62,735 nt of DNA from Desulfobacterales bacterium (GTDB lineage Bacteria; Desulfobacterota; Desulfobacteria; Desulfobacterales; Desulfolunaceae): contig JAKSCC010000096.1 in the NCBI GenBank assembly GCA_022360815.1, forward strand, positions 1 through 62,735. Direction: 5' to 3'. Position numbers and translations under genes: made by a program. This document shows positions 17,418-26,166 of this stretch, one piece after another (position 1 is the stretch's first letter; each line of letters begins with the position of its first letter). The notes under the pieces are model-generated. The model had not been told where the DNA came from and did no database searches. It worked only from the letters and a program-made list of their open reading frames with translations.

Positions 17418-19034
17418 CTATTTGAGAATGTCCCCCTCTTTTGGGAGTGACTCTGCTTGGTCTATATGGATTTGGTTTTTTTGGTAGACCGAAAGGCGTG
17501 CGCGCGCAGCAGACTCCAGGATTCCGATTTCACCATCCACGTAGTCGACGATAAGGGCTTTCTCTTTGCCTGAACCGGGCCTCAGAACCCGCCCCAGGTA
17601 CTGAAGCAGACGCCCGGAGAATCGGATGGGGTAGGTGAGAAAAAGGGTGGAGAGGCACGGGGCGTCAAACCCTTCGCCCAGAAGTTGGCTTGTGGCGAAG
17701 AGGACCTTGGTCTCTCCTTTGTTCAGGCGCATGAGGGCTTCGGTTCGCTGGCTTTTGTTTAGGTCTCCGGTGATGAGATCCGCTTCAATGCCATGGTTGT
17801 AGAGAAGTAGGGTTTTAAGGTTTTCACAGTGGGCCTTTCGGTCTGAAAGCACAAGGAGGGTGCCTGGCGTGTGGGGGAGCTCTTTTGCAATATCTTTTGC
17901 TATGAGTGTATTGCGCTCCTTGTCTCCGGTAAGTTGTGCCATGAGCTTCGGATAGTGGGCGGTTCCATCGATATCAGAATAGAAAGCGGTCAACCGAAAG
18001 CGGACCTCCGCTTTGAGGATGTGCCCTTCATCGACGAGGGGGGCCTTTTCGATGGTGTGTGCAGACTCTCCCAGGTGCATGAAAATGACCCGTGAGAGGC
18101 GGTCTCTGCGCCAGGGAGTGGCCGAGAGACCTGTCATGTAGAGGGAGTCAAAGCAGGTGACGGCCTCTGTAAACGTGCGGCTGGGAGCCCTGTGGCACTC
18201 ATCCACAATAAGGTTTCCAATAAGAGGGGCCACGCCATCGACTCTTTTATAGAGGGATTGAACCATGGCCACCGTGATTTTTTCACCCACGCGACAGACA
18301 CCGCCTCCAATGAGCCCTACCTCGTCTTGAGGGATCCCTAAAAAACTCTCAATGCGACTGGCCCACTGGGCGGCCAGGTCTTTTGTGTGCACCACAATAA
18401 GGGTGGGTTGTCTTCTTTCGGCTACAAGGGCCAGGGCCATGACGGTTTTGCCCGCTCCGGTGGGAGCGGTGAGCACTCCGAAATCTTTTTTCATGGTGGC
18501 CGAGACTGCCTCTTTTTGGAATGGGCGAAGGGTCCCTTTAAATTCGAACGCCACCTCTGGACGTTTTCGTCTTTCATCTGTGATGGCGAAATCGATTCCG
18601 TGTTGGCGGCACTGGGTGATGATGCGGCGCATACTTCCCCTTGGTAAGCGCAGTTCGCCAGAGTTCTCTTCGTAGTAACGAAGGTATTGCGAAACACCCT
18701 TGTTCCATCGGCCCAATCTTTGGTTCTCCTGCCATTTGGGGTTGGTCAGGGTAAGGTTTTGCTTGAGTGCTTCGGCCAGTACCGAAGGTGGAGCGATAAG
18801 GACGGCGTGGGTGTTGAGGCGTATCTCCAAGGTGTTCAAGGGGCTCCCGTAAGTGATTGGGTTGGGGTGCCAGGGGCACTCTGATTTAAGGTCGACTCCA
18901 CCATACGGTTTTTTTTTAGGAGACCGCAAGCCTTGGTGAAAACGATACAGGAGGAAATGTTCTTGAGGTGTTGAGAAGCTACTCTTTTCCGTTGTTGTTG
19001 TATTGATTGTTTGCGTTTTGATTTGAGGTTTCAT
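17418..19034 (-). CDS. DEAD/DEAH-box (SF2) helicase, XPB-like
   Basis: A 538-residue superfamily 2 helicase. Motif I APTGAGKT lies near residues 190-197, motif II is DECH, motif III SATP, and motif VI is QYLGRVLRPG, so both RecA-like domains are complete. The closest general type is the XPB/Ssl2-like stand-alone bacterial helicase; the role (repair, RNA or defence) cannot be assigned. The 60 residues before NTLEIRLN are Thr/Ser/Lys-rich and no ribosome-binding site precedes 19034, so the true start may be internal, possibly the TTG at the start of LNTLEI behind GGGAG. No other helicase or nuclease gene is adjacent. Confidence 0.85.
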   Translation of the reverse strand: MKPQIKTQTINTTTTEKSSFSTPQEHFLLYRFHQGLRSPKKKPYGGVDLKSECPWHPNPITYGSPLNTLEIRLNTHAVLIAPPSVLAEALKQNLTLTNPKWQENQRLGRWNKGVSQYLRYYEENSGELRLPRGSMRRIITQCRQHGIDFAITDERRKRPEVAFEFKGTLRPFQKEAVSATMKKDFGVLTAPTGAGKTVMALALVAERRQPTLIVVHTKDLAAQWASRIESFLGIPQDEVGLIGGGVCRVGEKITVAMVQSLYKRVDGVAPLIGNLIVDECHRAPSRTFTEAVTCFDSLYMTGLSATPWRRDRLSRVIFMHLGESAHTIEKAPLVDEGHILKAEVRFRLTAFYSDIDGTAHYPKLMAQLTGDKERNTLIAKDIAKELPHTPGTLLVLSDRKAHCENLKTLLLYNHGIEADLITGDLNKSQRTEALMRLNKGETKVLFATSQLLGEGFDAPCLSTLFLTYPIRFSGRLLQYLGRVLRPGSGKEKALIVDYVDGEIGILESAARARLSVYQKNQIHIDQAESLPKEGDILK

Positions 19035-19212
19035 CTATGAATATCAATGGGGAACTCTTTTTTTGAAGAACATGATATTTTTTGCAAAGGTTTGTGAAAT
19101 GAACTATGATGCCACCCTTGCCAATGTCACGCCATTCCCATGGCGGATTTTGGATTGAGCAGGGGCTTGGACGGTGGGGTTGGCTATCTCATGCAATGCG
19201 GTTTGAAGAGCG

Positions 19213-20757
19213 ATGACGGAATCTGGAAAAGAGACGATACTGTTCGTTGACGACGAGGAGAGTATTCTCGACATCACGGGCGAGTACTTCAGGCACAAGG
19301 GGTACCGCGTGCTAACCGCTGAAAATGGGCGTGAGGCTTTGGCGGTTTTGGACGCCCATGCTGTGGATTGCTGCTTTACCGATATCAACATGCCGGGCAT
19401 GGACGGGCTTGAATTGGCCGAGGAGATTCATAAAAGAGATCTCTCCATTCCTGTTGTGGTGATGACCGGATTTCCCTCCCTTGAAAATACCCTCTCCACA
19501 TTAAAAAATGGCGTGGTGGACTTTTTGGTCAAGCCCGTGAAACTGGAACAGATGGAGCTTTGTGTTCGGCGGGTTTTTCGGGAAAGGGAGCTTCTTGTCA
19601 AAAATATGATTCTGGCCAAGGAGGTGGAGGGAAAAGCCCGGCTTCAGGCCTTGAATGATGAGCTGACTGCCAAGGTAGAAGAGCTCAATATCATGAATCG
19701 TATCATGGACGACTTTTCGAGTTTCAGCTCCAGCGAAGCGCTCTTTAAAAAAGTGACGGAGACGGCTGTGGCCATTTCAGGTGCCGAAGCAGCTCGTTTT
19801 TTTATCGTAAGTGACGCTTTGGAGGCACCCATTGAGATGGCAGCATCCGACGCTTCAGGGGGGGCTTCTCGGAATGGGTTGGCTCTTTTCGGGAGCGATT
19901 TTGGGCGGCTGGTGATGGAGGCGGTGGAAGAGAAGGTGCCCACCCTCATCTCACAGAATTTTCGAATCAAACATTTTTTAACCCCGCTGGACTCTGTGGT
20001 GCTTGTCCCTTTGACAATTCGAGAGAAGAGTCTGGGGGTTTTAGTGGCCACTCGAGGAGAGGGACGGGGCTGTTTTGACGAGCGCCATGTTTACCATTTG
20101 AGTTTTATGACCCAGAAGGCGGCGGCCAATGTGGAGAACGTTGCCCTCTACGAAAATATTTATGACAACCTCTTCTCAACCCTCTCAGCCCTGGTTAAGG
20201 CGGTGGAGGCCAGGGATTTTTATACCAACCAGCACTCCAATCGTGTGGCGGAGATTGCTGTGGTGTTGGGCCGTGAGATGGGCTGCAGCAAAGAGGAACT
20301 GGACATATTACACTTTGCCGGACGTCTTCACGATATTGGTAAGATTGGTATTCGAGACGATATACTGCTAAAGCCTGAGGCTTTGACGGACGAAGAGTTT
20401 GAAAAGATCAAAAAGCATCCCGATATCGGTGCGGATATTGTGGGGCAGCTTGGCCTTTGGGATCGTGAGGCGCAGATCATTCGCCATCATCACGAGCGGT
20501 TTGACGGCAGCGGCTACCCGGACGGGCTTCATGGCGAGGCCATTCCACTGCTTGCCCGGATCTTGTCTGTTGCCGATGCATTTGATGCCATGGCTTCGGG
20601 TCGCACCTATCGTAAAAAGATGTCCCTTGCCAAGGTAACCGAGATTATTCGTCAGGGTTCCGGGATGCAGTTTGATCCCAGAGTGGTGGATGCCTACCTG
20701 ACGATTGTGGATTCGGAAAGCGTGGCGTTTTTCGAAGAGCTGGGCGTTGAAAAGTAA
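19213..20757 (+). CDS. REC-GAF-HD-GYP response regulator, likely c-di-GMP phosphodiesterase
   Basis: The 514-residue protein has three modules. An N-terminal receiver domain (residues 1-125) keeps the acidic pocket (DDEE near 13) and phosphoacceptor Asp57 in CFTDINMPGMDG. A coiled linker leads to a GAF-like sensor domain (about 160-310). The C-terminal HD-GYP domain (about 325-505) is intact, with HDIGK near 372 and HHERFDGSGYPDG, so it probably hydrolyses cyclic di-GMP. No partner kinase lies in the window. The gene precedes cheX, cheY and flagellar regulators, so an effect on motility is likely. Which ligand the GAF domain binds is unknown. Confidence 0.92.
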   Translation: MTESGKETILFVDDEESILDITGEYFRHKGYRVLTAENGREALAVLDAHAVDCCFTDINMPGMDGLELAEEIHKRDLSIPVVVMTGFPSLENTLSTLKNGVVDFLVKPVKLEQMELCVRRVFRERELLVKNMILAKEVEGKARLQALNDELTAKVEELNIMNRIMDDFSSFSSSEALFKKVTETAVAISGAEAARFFIVSDALEAPIEMAASDASGGASRNGLALFGSDFGRLVMEAVEEKVPTLISQNFRIKHFLTPLDSVVLVPLTIREKSLGVLVATRGEGRGCFDERHVYHLSFMTQKAAANVENVALYENIYDNLFSTLSALVKAVEARDFYTNQHSNRVAEIAVVLGREMGCSKEELDILHFAGRLHDIGKIGIRDDILLKPEALTDEEFEKIKKHPDIGADIVGQLGLWDREAQIIRHHHERFDGSGYPDGLHGEAIPLLARILSVADAFDAMASGRTYRKKMSLAKVTEIIRQGSGMQFDPRVVDAYLTIVDSESVAFFEELGVEK

Positions 20758-20790
20758 GAGAGACGGCGGCCCGGAAAGAGAGAGCACACT

Positions 20791-21252
20791 ATGGATGCAG
20801 ATGTTATCAACCCGTTTATCCATGCCACCAACAACGTTTTGGAGACCATGGCTTTTGTGCGTTGCGAAGCTGGCGCTGCCTATTTGAAAAAAGATGACCG
20901 GGCCACCGGTGATGTGACCGGAATCATTGGGCTAACCGGAGAGAGCAATGGCACCATTGCCGTTACATTTGATGAGGGAAGTATTTTAAGGGTGGTCTCC
21001 AATATGTTTAGCGAAGAGATTACCGAGCTGACCCATGAGGTCTCCGATGCTGTGGGCGAGATCATCAATATGATCGCAGGCCAGGCCCGGCGGGAGCTGG
21101 AAGCGTTGGGGCGGGTTTACCAGGCCTCAATTCCTTCGGTGGTGAGCGGGCGGGGGCACCACATCACCCACTATTCAGACGGGCCCAAAATAGCCATTCC
21201 CTTTACAACCGATGGTGGGACTTTTACAATAGAGGTCTGCTTGGACATGTAA
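20791..21252 (+). CDS. cheX: CheX-type CheY phosphatase
   Basis: A 153-residue CheX/CheC-family protein that removes phosphate from CheY-P. The signature E-x-x-N of CheX appears once (EIINMIAGQ, Glu90 and Asn93). It follows the HD-GYP regulator by 33 bases and precedes a single-domain CheY, its natural substrate, by 289 bases. A purine-rich GGAAAGAGAGAG stretch serves as ribosome-binding site. Confidence 0.88.
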   Translation: MDADVINPFIHATNNVLETMAFVRCEAGAAYLKKDDRATGDVTGIIGLTGESNGTIAVTFDEGSILRVVSNMFSEEITELTHEVSDAVGEIINMIAGQARRELEALGRVYQASIPSVVSGRGHHITHYSDGPKIAIPFTTDGGTFTIEVCLDM

Positions 21253-21541
21253 ATTTGATGACGGCCTATTGAGAGATACCGTGGTGGGAAATGGCACCTG
21301 AATTCCAATGTGTTGAATTTTCTGTAGGACAACCAGAAGCATTGGAGTGGGCCGTATTTGTCAATGTTTTATAAGTGAAAAGATCGCAAACAGTCATTCT
21401 GCTTACCCCAAAATGGCAGAAGGGGTGAGCCCCCGGACAGAAGCACTGATCATGTTTCTGCCATCGGAACCGACCGACCGTCAGGGGCTCTGACGATGAT
21501 GGGCAGTAAGGTTTGAGTTAGAGATCGATGGAGATCAGGTA
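21253..21541 (+). other. Intergenic region before cheY
   Basis: This 289-base gap holds no gene. At 21292-21307, TGGCAC is followed after 5 bases by TTCCA, a near match to a -24/-12 promoter but with a wrong -12 GC element, so sigma-54 control of cheY is doubtful. Confidence 0.3.
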
Positions 21542-21916
21542 ATGAGTACACCCTTGAAGATCCTTGTGGTTGATGATTTTGCCACCATGCGCCGAATCAT
21601 GAAAAACATTCTCAAGCAGCTTGGGCACACCAACATCACAGAGGCTGATGATGGGACCACAGCGCTTGAGGAGTTGAAACGGGGCAGTTTTGACCTGATT
21701 ATTTCCGACTGGAACATGCCGAAAATGACAGGGTTGGATCTGCTTAAAGTGGTACGTTCCGACCCTGTTTACAAAGATATTCCCTTCCTTATGGTCACCG
21801 CCGAAGCGCAGAAACAGAACGTTATTGAAGCTGTGCAGGCAGGGGTGTCCAACTACGTGGTCAAACCCTTCACCGCTGAAGCCATCGCCGATAAACTCAG
21901 CAAAATCTTAGGGTAG
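21542..21916 (+). CDS. cheY: CheY-type single-domain response regulator
   Basis: The 124-residue receiver domain has all expected residues: the acidic pair DD at 11-12, phosphoacceptor Asp56 in IISDWNMPK, Thr in VTAEA and Lys in VVKPF. This is the usual CheY that binds the FliM switch when phosphorylated; CheX, encoded just upstream, is its likely phosphatase. An AGATCAGG region lies upstream of the ATG. The gene sits next to the FlrA-like activator gene. Confidence 0.93.
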   Translation: MSTPLKILVVDDFATMRRIMKNILKQLGHTNITEADDGTTALEELKRGSFDLIISDWNMPKMTGLDLLKVVRSDPVYKDIPFLMVTAEAQKQNVIEAVQAGVSNYVVKPFTAEAIADKLSKILG

Positions 21917-22030
21917 TCCATCGTCTTTGATCGGACACGATCCCTCGTTTCCCTGCGCCGCCAGCCGGGCCACCGATCTCTCGGAGCAGACGCAGTACTT
22001 ATCACGTATCCAGACAGGACCCAGACAACC

Positions 22031-23383
22031 ATGGCGGAAATCCAGATGATCAAAGTTTTAATTGTAGGAGAGTTGAGCAACTCTATTCTCATGGGGATGC
22101 TAACCCATGAGGATCTTAAGGTGGAAGCGGCATCGGATATGGCCCAGGGAAGGGAGAAATTGGCCCACACCTCTTTTGATGTGGTGTTGGCGTCTCGTCT
22201 TTGTGAAGGCGACGCATCGGCTCTTTTGGCAACGCTGAAAAAATGTGGTGAGCCTGCTCTTGTTTGGGTGGGAGATGGCCCCTGTTCAGACCATGAAAGC
22301 ATCACCCAGCTAGAGGCGGGCGTGACCTCGGAGCGTGTGGCGGAGATCTGTCGCATGCTGCCCCACTGTTCCGAATTTCCCATTACCGACGCTTTTGATC
22401 GTCGAGGTATTATTGGAGAAAGCCCGGGAATCGGTCGAGTGTTGGGGGTGGTCCGAAAAGTGGCGGAGACCGACAGCACGGTTTTGATTACAGGGGAGAG
22501 CGGCACCGGGAAAGAGCTTATTGCTCGTGCCATCCACCGAAACAGCTCGCGGAAAAATGCTCCGATGGTGGTGATCAACTGTGGGGCCATTCCTGGGGAA
22601 CTTCTGGAGAGCGAGTTGTTCGGTCATGAAAAAGGGGCCTTTACAGGGGCGCACCGCGCTCGAGTGGGCCGGTTTGAACTGGCCGACGGCGGAACCATTT
22701 TTCTTGATGAAATTGGCGATATGAGTCCTGATCTTCAGGTGAAGCTTTTGCGGGCCATTCAGGAAAAGTGTTTTGATCGTGTGGGCTCTACGCGTTCCAT
22801 CCACGTGGATATTCGCATTATCTCTGCCACCAACAAAGATCTTGCCCGGGCGGTTGAGGCCGGTCGATTCCGCGAAGATCTCTACTATCGTTTGAATGTG
22901 ATTCCCATCACCATGCCCCCATTGAAAGAGCGCCGAAGTGATATCCCTCTTTTGGCCGATCACTTTATGGAGAAGCTTTCGCAGCGGGTCGGTATGGAGA
23001 AAAAACGGTTTTCAAATGAAGCCATGGCCACCATGGAGGCGTATGATTGGCCGGGAAACGTTCGTGAACTGGAGAATCTCGTGGAGCGTTTCTCGGTTTT
23101 GGTGGACGGAGAGACCATTGAAGTGGCCGATCTTCCGGCCCACTTTCATTCGGAAGTACCCGACGATGCGCAGCCTGACCCCCTCTTTTTTGACGCTCGA
23201 AAAGGCGTGGATTTTCATGAGTCTGTGGAGCAGCACCAGAAACAGTTGATTCTTCAGGCATTAAACGAGTCCAACTGGGTTAAGGCCAAAGCGGCTGAAC
23301 TTCTTAACATGAAGCGCACCACACTGGTGGAGAAGATAAAAAAGATGAAGTTGGAAGATGATGCGACAGGTGCCTCGGCCTGA
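22031..23383 (+). CDS. Sigma-54-dependent flagellar activator with degenerate receiver (FlrA/FleQ-like)
   Basis: The 450-residue protein activates sigma-54 RNA polymerase. The N-terminal 120 residues fold like a receiver but lack the phosphoacceptor (Ser55 at that site, in FDVVLASRL), as in FleQ/FlrA. The AAA+ domain is complete: Walker A GESGTGKE at 155-162, the sigma-54-contacting GAFTGA at 202-207, and FLDEIGD. A C-terminal Fis-type helix-turn-helix ([20 protein letters not shown]) binds DNA. It is 114 bases after cheY and upstream of the sigma-54 promoter at 23505-23520. Control by a second messenger or partner protein rather than phosphorylation is inference. Confidence 0.88.
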   Translation: MAEIQMIKVLIVGELSNSILMGMLTHEDLKVEAASDMAQGREKLAHTSFDVVLASRLCEGDASALLATLKKCGEPALVWVGDGPCSDHESITQLEAGVTSERVAEICRMLPHCSEFPITDAFDRRGIIGESPGIGRVLGVVRKVAETDSTVLITGESGTGKELIARAIHRNSSRKNAPMVVINCGAIPGELLESELFGHEKGAFTGAHRARVGRFELADGGTIFLDEIGDMSPDLQVKLLRAIQEKCFDRVGSTRSIHVDIRIISATNKDLARAVEAGRFREDLYYRLNVIPITMPPLKERRSDIPLLADHFMEKLSQRVGMEKKRFSNEAMATMEAYDWPGNVRELENLVERFSVLVDGETIEVADLPAHFHSEVPDDAQPDPLFFDARKGVDFHESVEQHQKQLILQALNESNWVKAKAAELLNMKRTTLVEKIKKMKLEDDATGASA

Positions 23384-23504
23384 CAATTGAATGGCGTCAA
23401 ATTCTTGGCGTGTTTCGTTGCGTACTTTTTTTTAAAATATCGTTGTCTCCCTACCTGACTTGATTTGCTTGCGATTCTGCTTTGTCTGACGAGACGGTTT
23501 CAGC

Positions 23505-23520
23505 TGGCATGAGGGTTGCA
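23505..23520 (+). promoter_or_regulatory. Sigma-54 (-24/-12) promoter for the TPR protein gene
   Basis: TGGCAT, five bases, then TTGCA matches the TGGCAC-N5-TTGCA consensus closely. It lies 75 bases before the start at 23595 and between two sigma-54 activator genes. Confidence 0.75.
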
Positions 23521-23594
23521 CATATAGAGGCCGTCAAGCGGCTCACAGGGGAAGCACCCGTTGCCGTGGAATGCAAAGAGTGAAGGAGTAGGCA

Positions 23595-26048
23595 ATGACG
23601 GTGTTTTTCAAAAGGGTGAGTGCTCTGGCCGCAATGCTTCTTCTCGCAATGGGTGGAAGCGGGAGGGCATTTGCAGCCCATGTGACGGACGTGACCCTCT
23701 CCCGCTCGCCATTGGGCATTGTTTTTACTCTGACCGAAGCCGTGCCCTCCAAGGTGATGAAAATTGACGACCACGAGCTTCTCATCGCCTTAAAGGGGGC
23801 CTCACTCCCCGGTGAGATGCTTCGCTCCATATCGAGCCGTGGGATGCACCTCTCCACCGCACAGCAGACCCCGGGTGTTACCACCCTTCTTCTTCATACC
23901 AACCGCACTATTGTCTCCATAAACAATCGCTGGAGCGGTCCCCAGCTTACCCTCTCTTTAAAACTCAAAGATGAAATTCGTCATCTTACCTCTCCCCTGC
24001 ACAAAAGTGCGGCAGAGGTGCTGACACCCAGCCAGGTTCTCGGTTCCAAAGAGCGGGATAAAAAGGCGGATGGTAAGGGAAAAAAGCTTGTGGTGCAAAA
24101 CGGTTTTACCGGGACGGTGGATGATCTTCTTTTGGAGGTGAAAAGCACGCTTTGCAGCGAAATGGTGGCGGTGGAGCGTATTCTTGGGCTTTTAAACAGC
24201 GGGGCCTGGGGGCGTGCAGAGAAAGAGCTCCGTGTTGAGCTGAGCCGCCAGGATCTTTCTCGCGGGTGTGCCGAAGCGCTGGAAGCTCTCTTGCTTCTTA
24301 CTCTTTTTCGCGAAAGCGACTCGAGGGGAGAGCATGCCGGCCAGGTGGATCTTCCCGGTAAGTTTAACGACTTTATCAGCCGGTTTCCCGATTCGGTCTA
24401 CATGCCCTACCTTCTCTCCATGTTGGGGCAGATTTATGAAGGGCTTGGGGATCACAGTATGGCCGAAGGCTATTTTAAGGTGGTGCTGGAAGACTATCCA
24501 GGGTTTCCCGCAGCAGCAGGCACCCTTTTTAAGCTGGGACAGCTTTTGCGGCGCACCGATAGAGCAAGTGAGGCCGTTTTCCTTTTGGCACGTGTTGAGA
24601 AGTTGGGAGACACCCTCTCTTTTGCCCAGGAAGCAAGAAAAGAGTACGCTCTGGCTCTTTACGATACCGGAGATTTTGGGCTCAGCCAGGTGCTTTTTGA
24701 GACCTTGATGGCCCAGGGTGAGGAGGCCGTATGGAAAGACCCGGAATTGCTTCTTTACAGCGGGAACTCGGCCCTTCGCGCAGGGCATCGTGCCGTGGCG
24801 CGAAAGCACTTTTTGGCGTTTATCAATCTTTTTCCAGATGCCCAAGGGGCGGGCATGGCTTTAGAGAGTGTGGGGGAGAGCTGGGTGGACGACGGCGAAC
24901 CCGAGCGCGCCACTCCTTTTTTTAAATTGGTGATTCAGCGTTACCCCGAAAGTGAGGCCGAAGTGGTGGCCAGTGTGCGGCTGGCAGAACAACTTCAGGA
25001 CCGAGACGAGAAAGAGGCGCTCTATCGGCGTGTGATTGATGGGTTTCCAGAGCACCCTTTGGCGAGGCTTTCCATGCTTCGCATGGCGGCACTCTTTGAC
25101 GAGTCCGGTGAGTACATTCAAGGGGTGGAGATGGTGAAAAAACTCCTGGCAGCCGGCGCCGGAGGACTTCGTTCAGAAGCCTATGCCCGCATGGAGGTGG
25201 CGGTTCTGGGCCTCTTTAAAAGCTGGCTTGACCAGAAGGATTATGTGAGTCTTATCGCCTTTTATGAGAAGGAGCGTCGGCTTCTGATTAAGCTGGAAAA
25301 TCCCGATATTTTTCTTCTGTCTGGAGAGGCTTTTATGGCGGCTCACCTTCACGGCAGTGCCGCCGAAGAGATGGAACGGGCCATTGTGCTTTCTCTGAAA
25401 CGGGTGCGTTGGTCCGGGAAAAAACGTTTGGCCAGCCTCTACCTTAAGCTTGGACGTGCCCTTGATGAAGGGGAGCGAAAGCGCGAGGCGAAAAAGGTGT
25501 TGGGGCGTTATCTGGATCAATACCCCAAAAATCCGGGTTGTGGCGAAGCCTCTTTTCGCCTGGGACGGATTCTTTTTGAGGAGGGGAAGACGGTAAAGGC
25601 CGAATTGCTTTTTCAAAAAAGTTTGGCCCTGGAAGGGGGAGCCCTTTCGCGGCTTTGGCTCTCTCGGTGTCGCGAAACCTTGGGGGATCTATCCGGCGCC
25701 TCTTTCCGACTTGAAGAGGCCATCGCTCTTTTTGAGAAAGAGGAGCCTCAACCAAGAACAACCCTTTTTAACGCCATCAGGCGGTTGGGGGATGTGAGCA
25801 TGAAGTTGGGGCGTTTTCAAGATGCGGTTGCGGCCTATAGCCGGGCGGAAAAATTTGCCGCCAAAGGCTCATCGTCACAGGAACTTCGTTTTTTACAGGC
25901 CGACGCCCTGATGCGAGGCGGTGAAAAGAAGAGAGCCATAGCTCTTTATCGTCAGGTGGCTGCCTCAGACGATGAGTTTTGGGCGGGTATGGCCACGGAG
26001 AGGTTGCGTTCTATGGAGCTCTTTCGTCGTCTCAGCACCATGCCTTGA
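23595..26048 (+). CDS. Large exported TPR protein within the flagellar regulon
   Basis: The 817-residue protein starts with a signal peptide (MTVFFKRVSALAAMLLLAMG...AFA). An AMIN-like beta domain (about 28-130: HVTDVTLSRSPLGIVFTL...) may bind the cell wall. The rest is helical, with many tetratricopeptide-like repeats, for example YLLSMLGQIYEGLGDHSMAE and RLASLYLKLGRALDEGERKRE. It is probably a periplasmic scaffold. The sigma-54 promoter upstream and its position between two sigma-54 activators suggest a motility role, perhaps assisting flagellar assembly, but no specific function can be assigned. Confidence 0.8.
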   Translation: MTVFFKRVSALAAMLLLAMGGSGRAFAAHVTDVTLSRSPLGIVFTLTEAVPSKVMKIDDHELLIALKGASLPGEMLRSISSRGMHLSTAQQTPGVTTLLLHTNRTIVSINNRWSGPQLTLSLKLKDEIRHLTSPLHKSAAEVLTPSQVLGSKERDKKADGKGKKLVVQNGFTGTVDDLLLEVKSTLCSEMVAVERILGLLNSGAWGRAEKELRVELSRQDLSRGCAEALEALLLLTLFRESDSRGEHAGQVDLPGKFNDFISRFPDSVYMPYLLSMLGQIYEGLGDHSMAEGYFKVVLEDYPGFPAAAGTLFKLGQLLRRTDRASEAVFLLARVEKLGDTLSFAQEARKEYALALYDTGDFGLSQVLFETLMAQGEEAVWKDPELLLYSGNSALRAGHRAVARKHFLAFINLFPDAQGAGMALESVGESWVDDGEPERATPFFKLVIQRYPESEAEVVASVRLAEQLQDRDEKEALYRRVIDGFPEHPLARLSMLRMAALFDESGEYIQGVEMVKKLLAAGAGGLRSEAYARMEVAVLGLFKSWLDQKDYVSLIAFYEKERRLLIKLENPDIFLLSGEAFMAAHLHGSAAEEMERAIVLSLKRVRWSGKKRLASLYLKLGRALDEGERKREAKKVLGRYLDQYPKNPGCGEASFRLGRILFEEGKTVKAELLFQKSLALEGGALSRLWLSRCRETLGDLSGASFRLEEAIALFEKEEPQPRTTLFNAIRRLGDVSMKLGRFQDAVAAYSRAEKFAAKGSSSQELRFLQADALMRGGEKKRAIALYRQVAASDDEFWAGMATERLRSMELFRRLSTMP

Positions 26049-26166
26049 GATGTCAATTTTTGATGGCTCTTTAACGAGTCCGTTTGTGTCATAGCGATCC
26101 ATGATCGGGTCCTTATTTGAGTTTTGCAGCGGGTGAGTGGGGCCTGGTTTGGGAAAAGATTTAAAT

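Noticed and set aside
21292-21307. Sigma-54-like promoter before cheY
   Set aside because: The -12 element reads TTCC rather than TTGC, losing its most conserved base.
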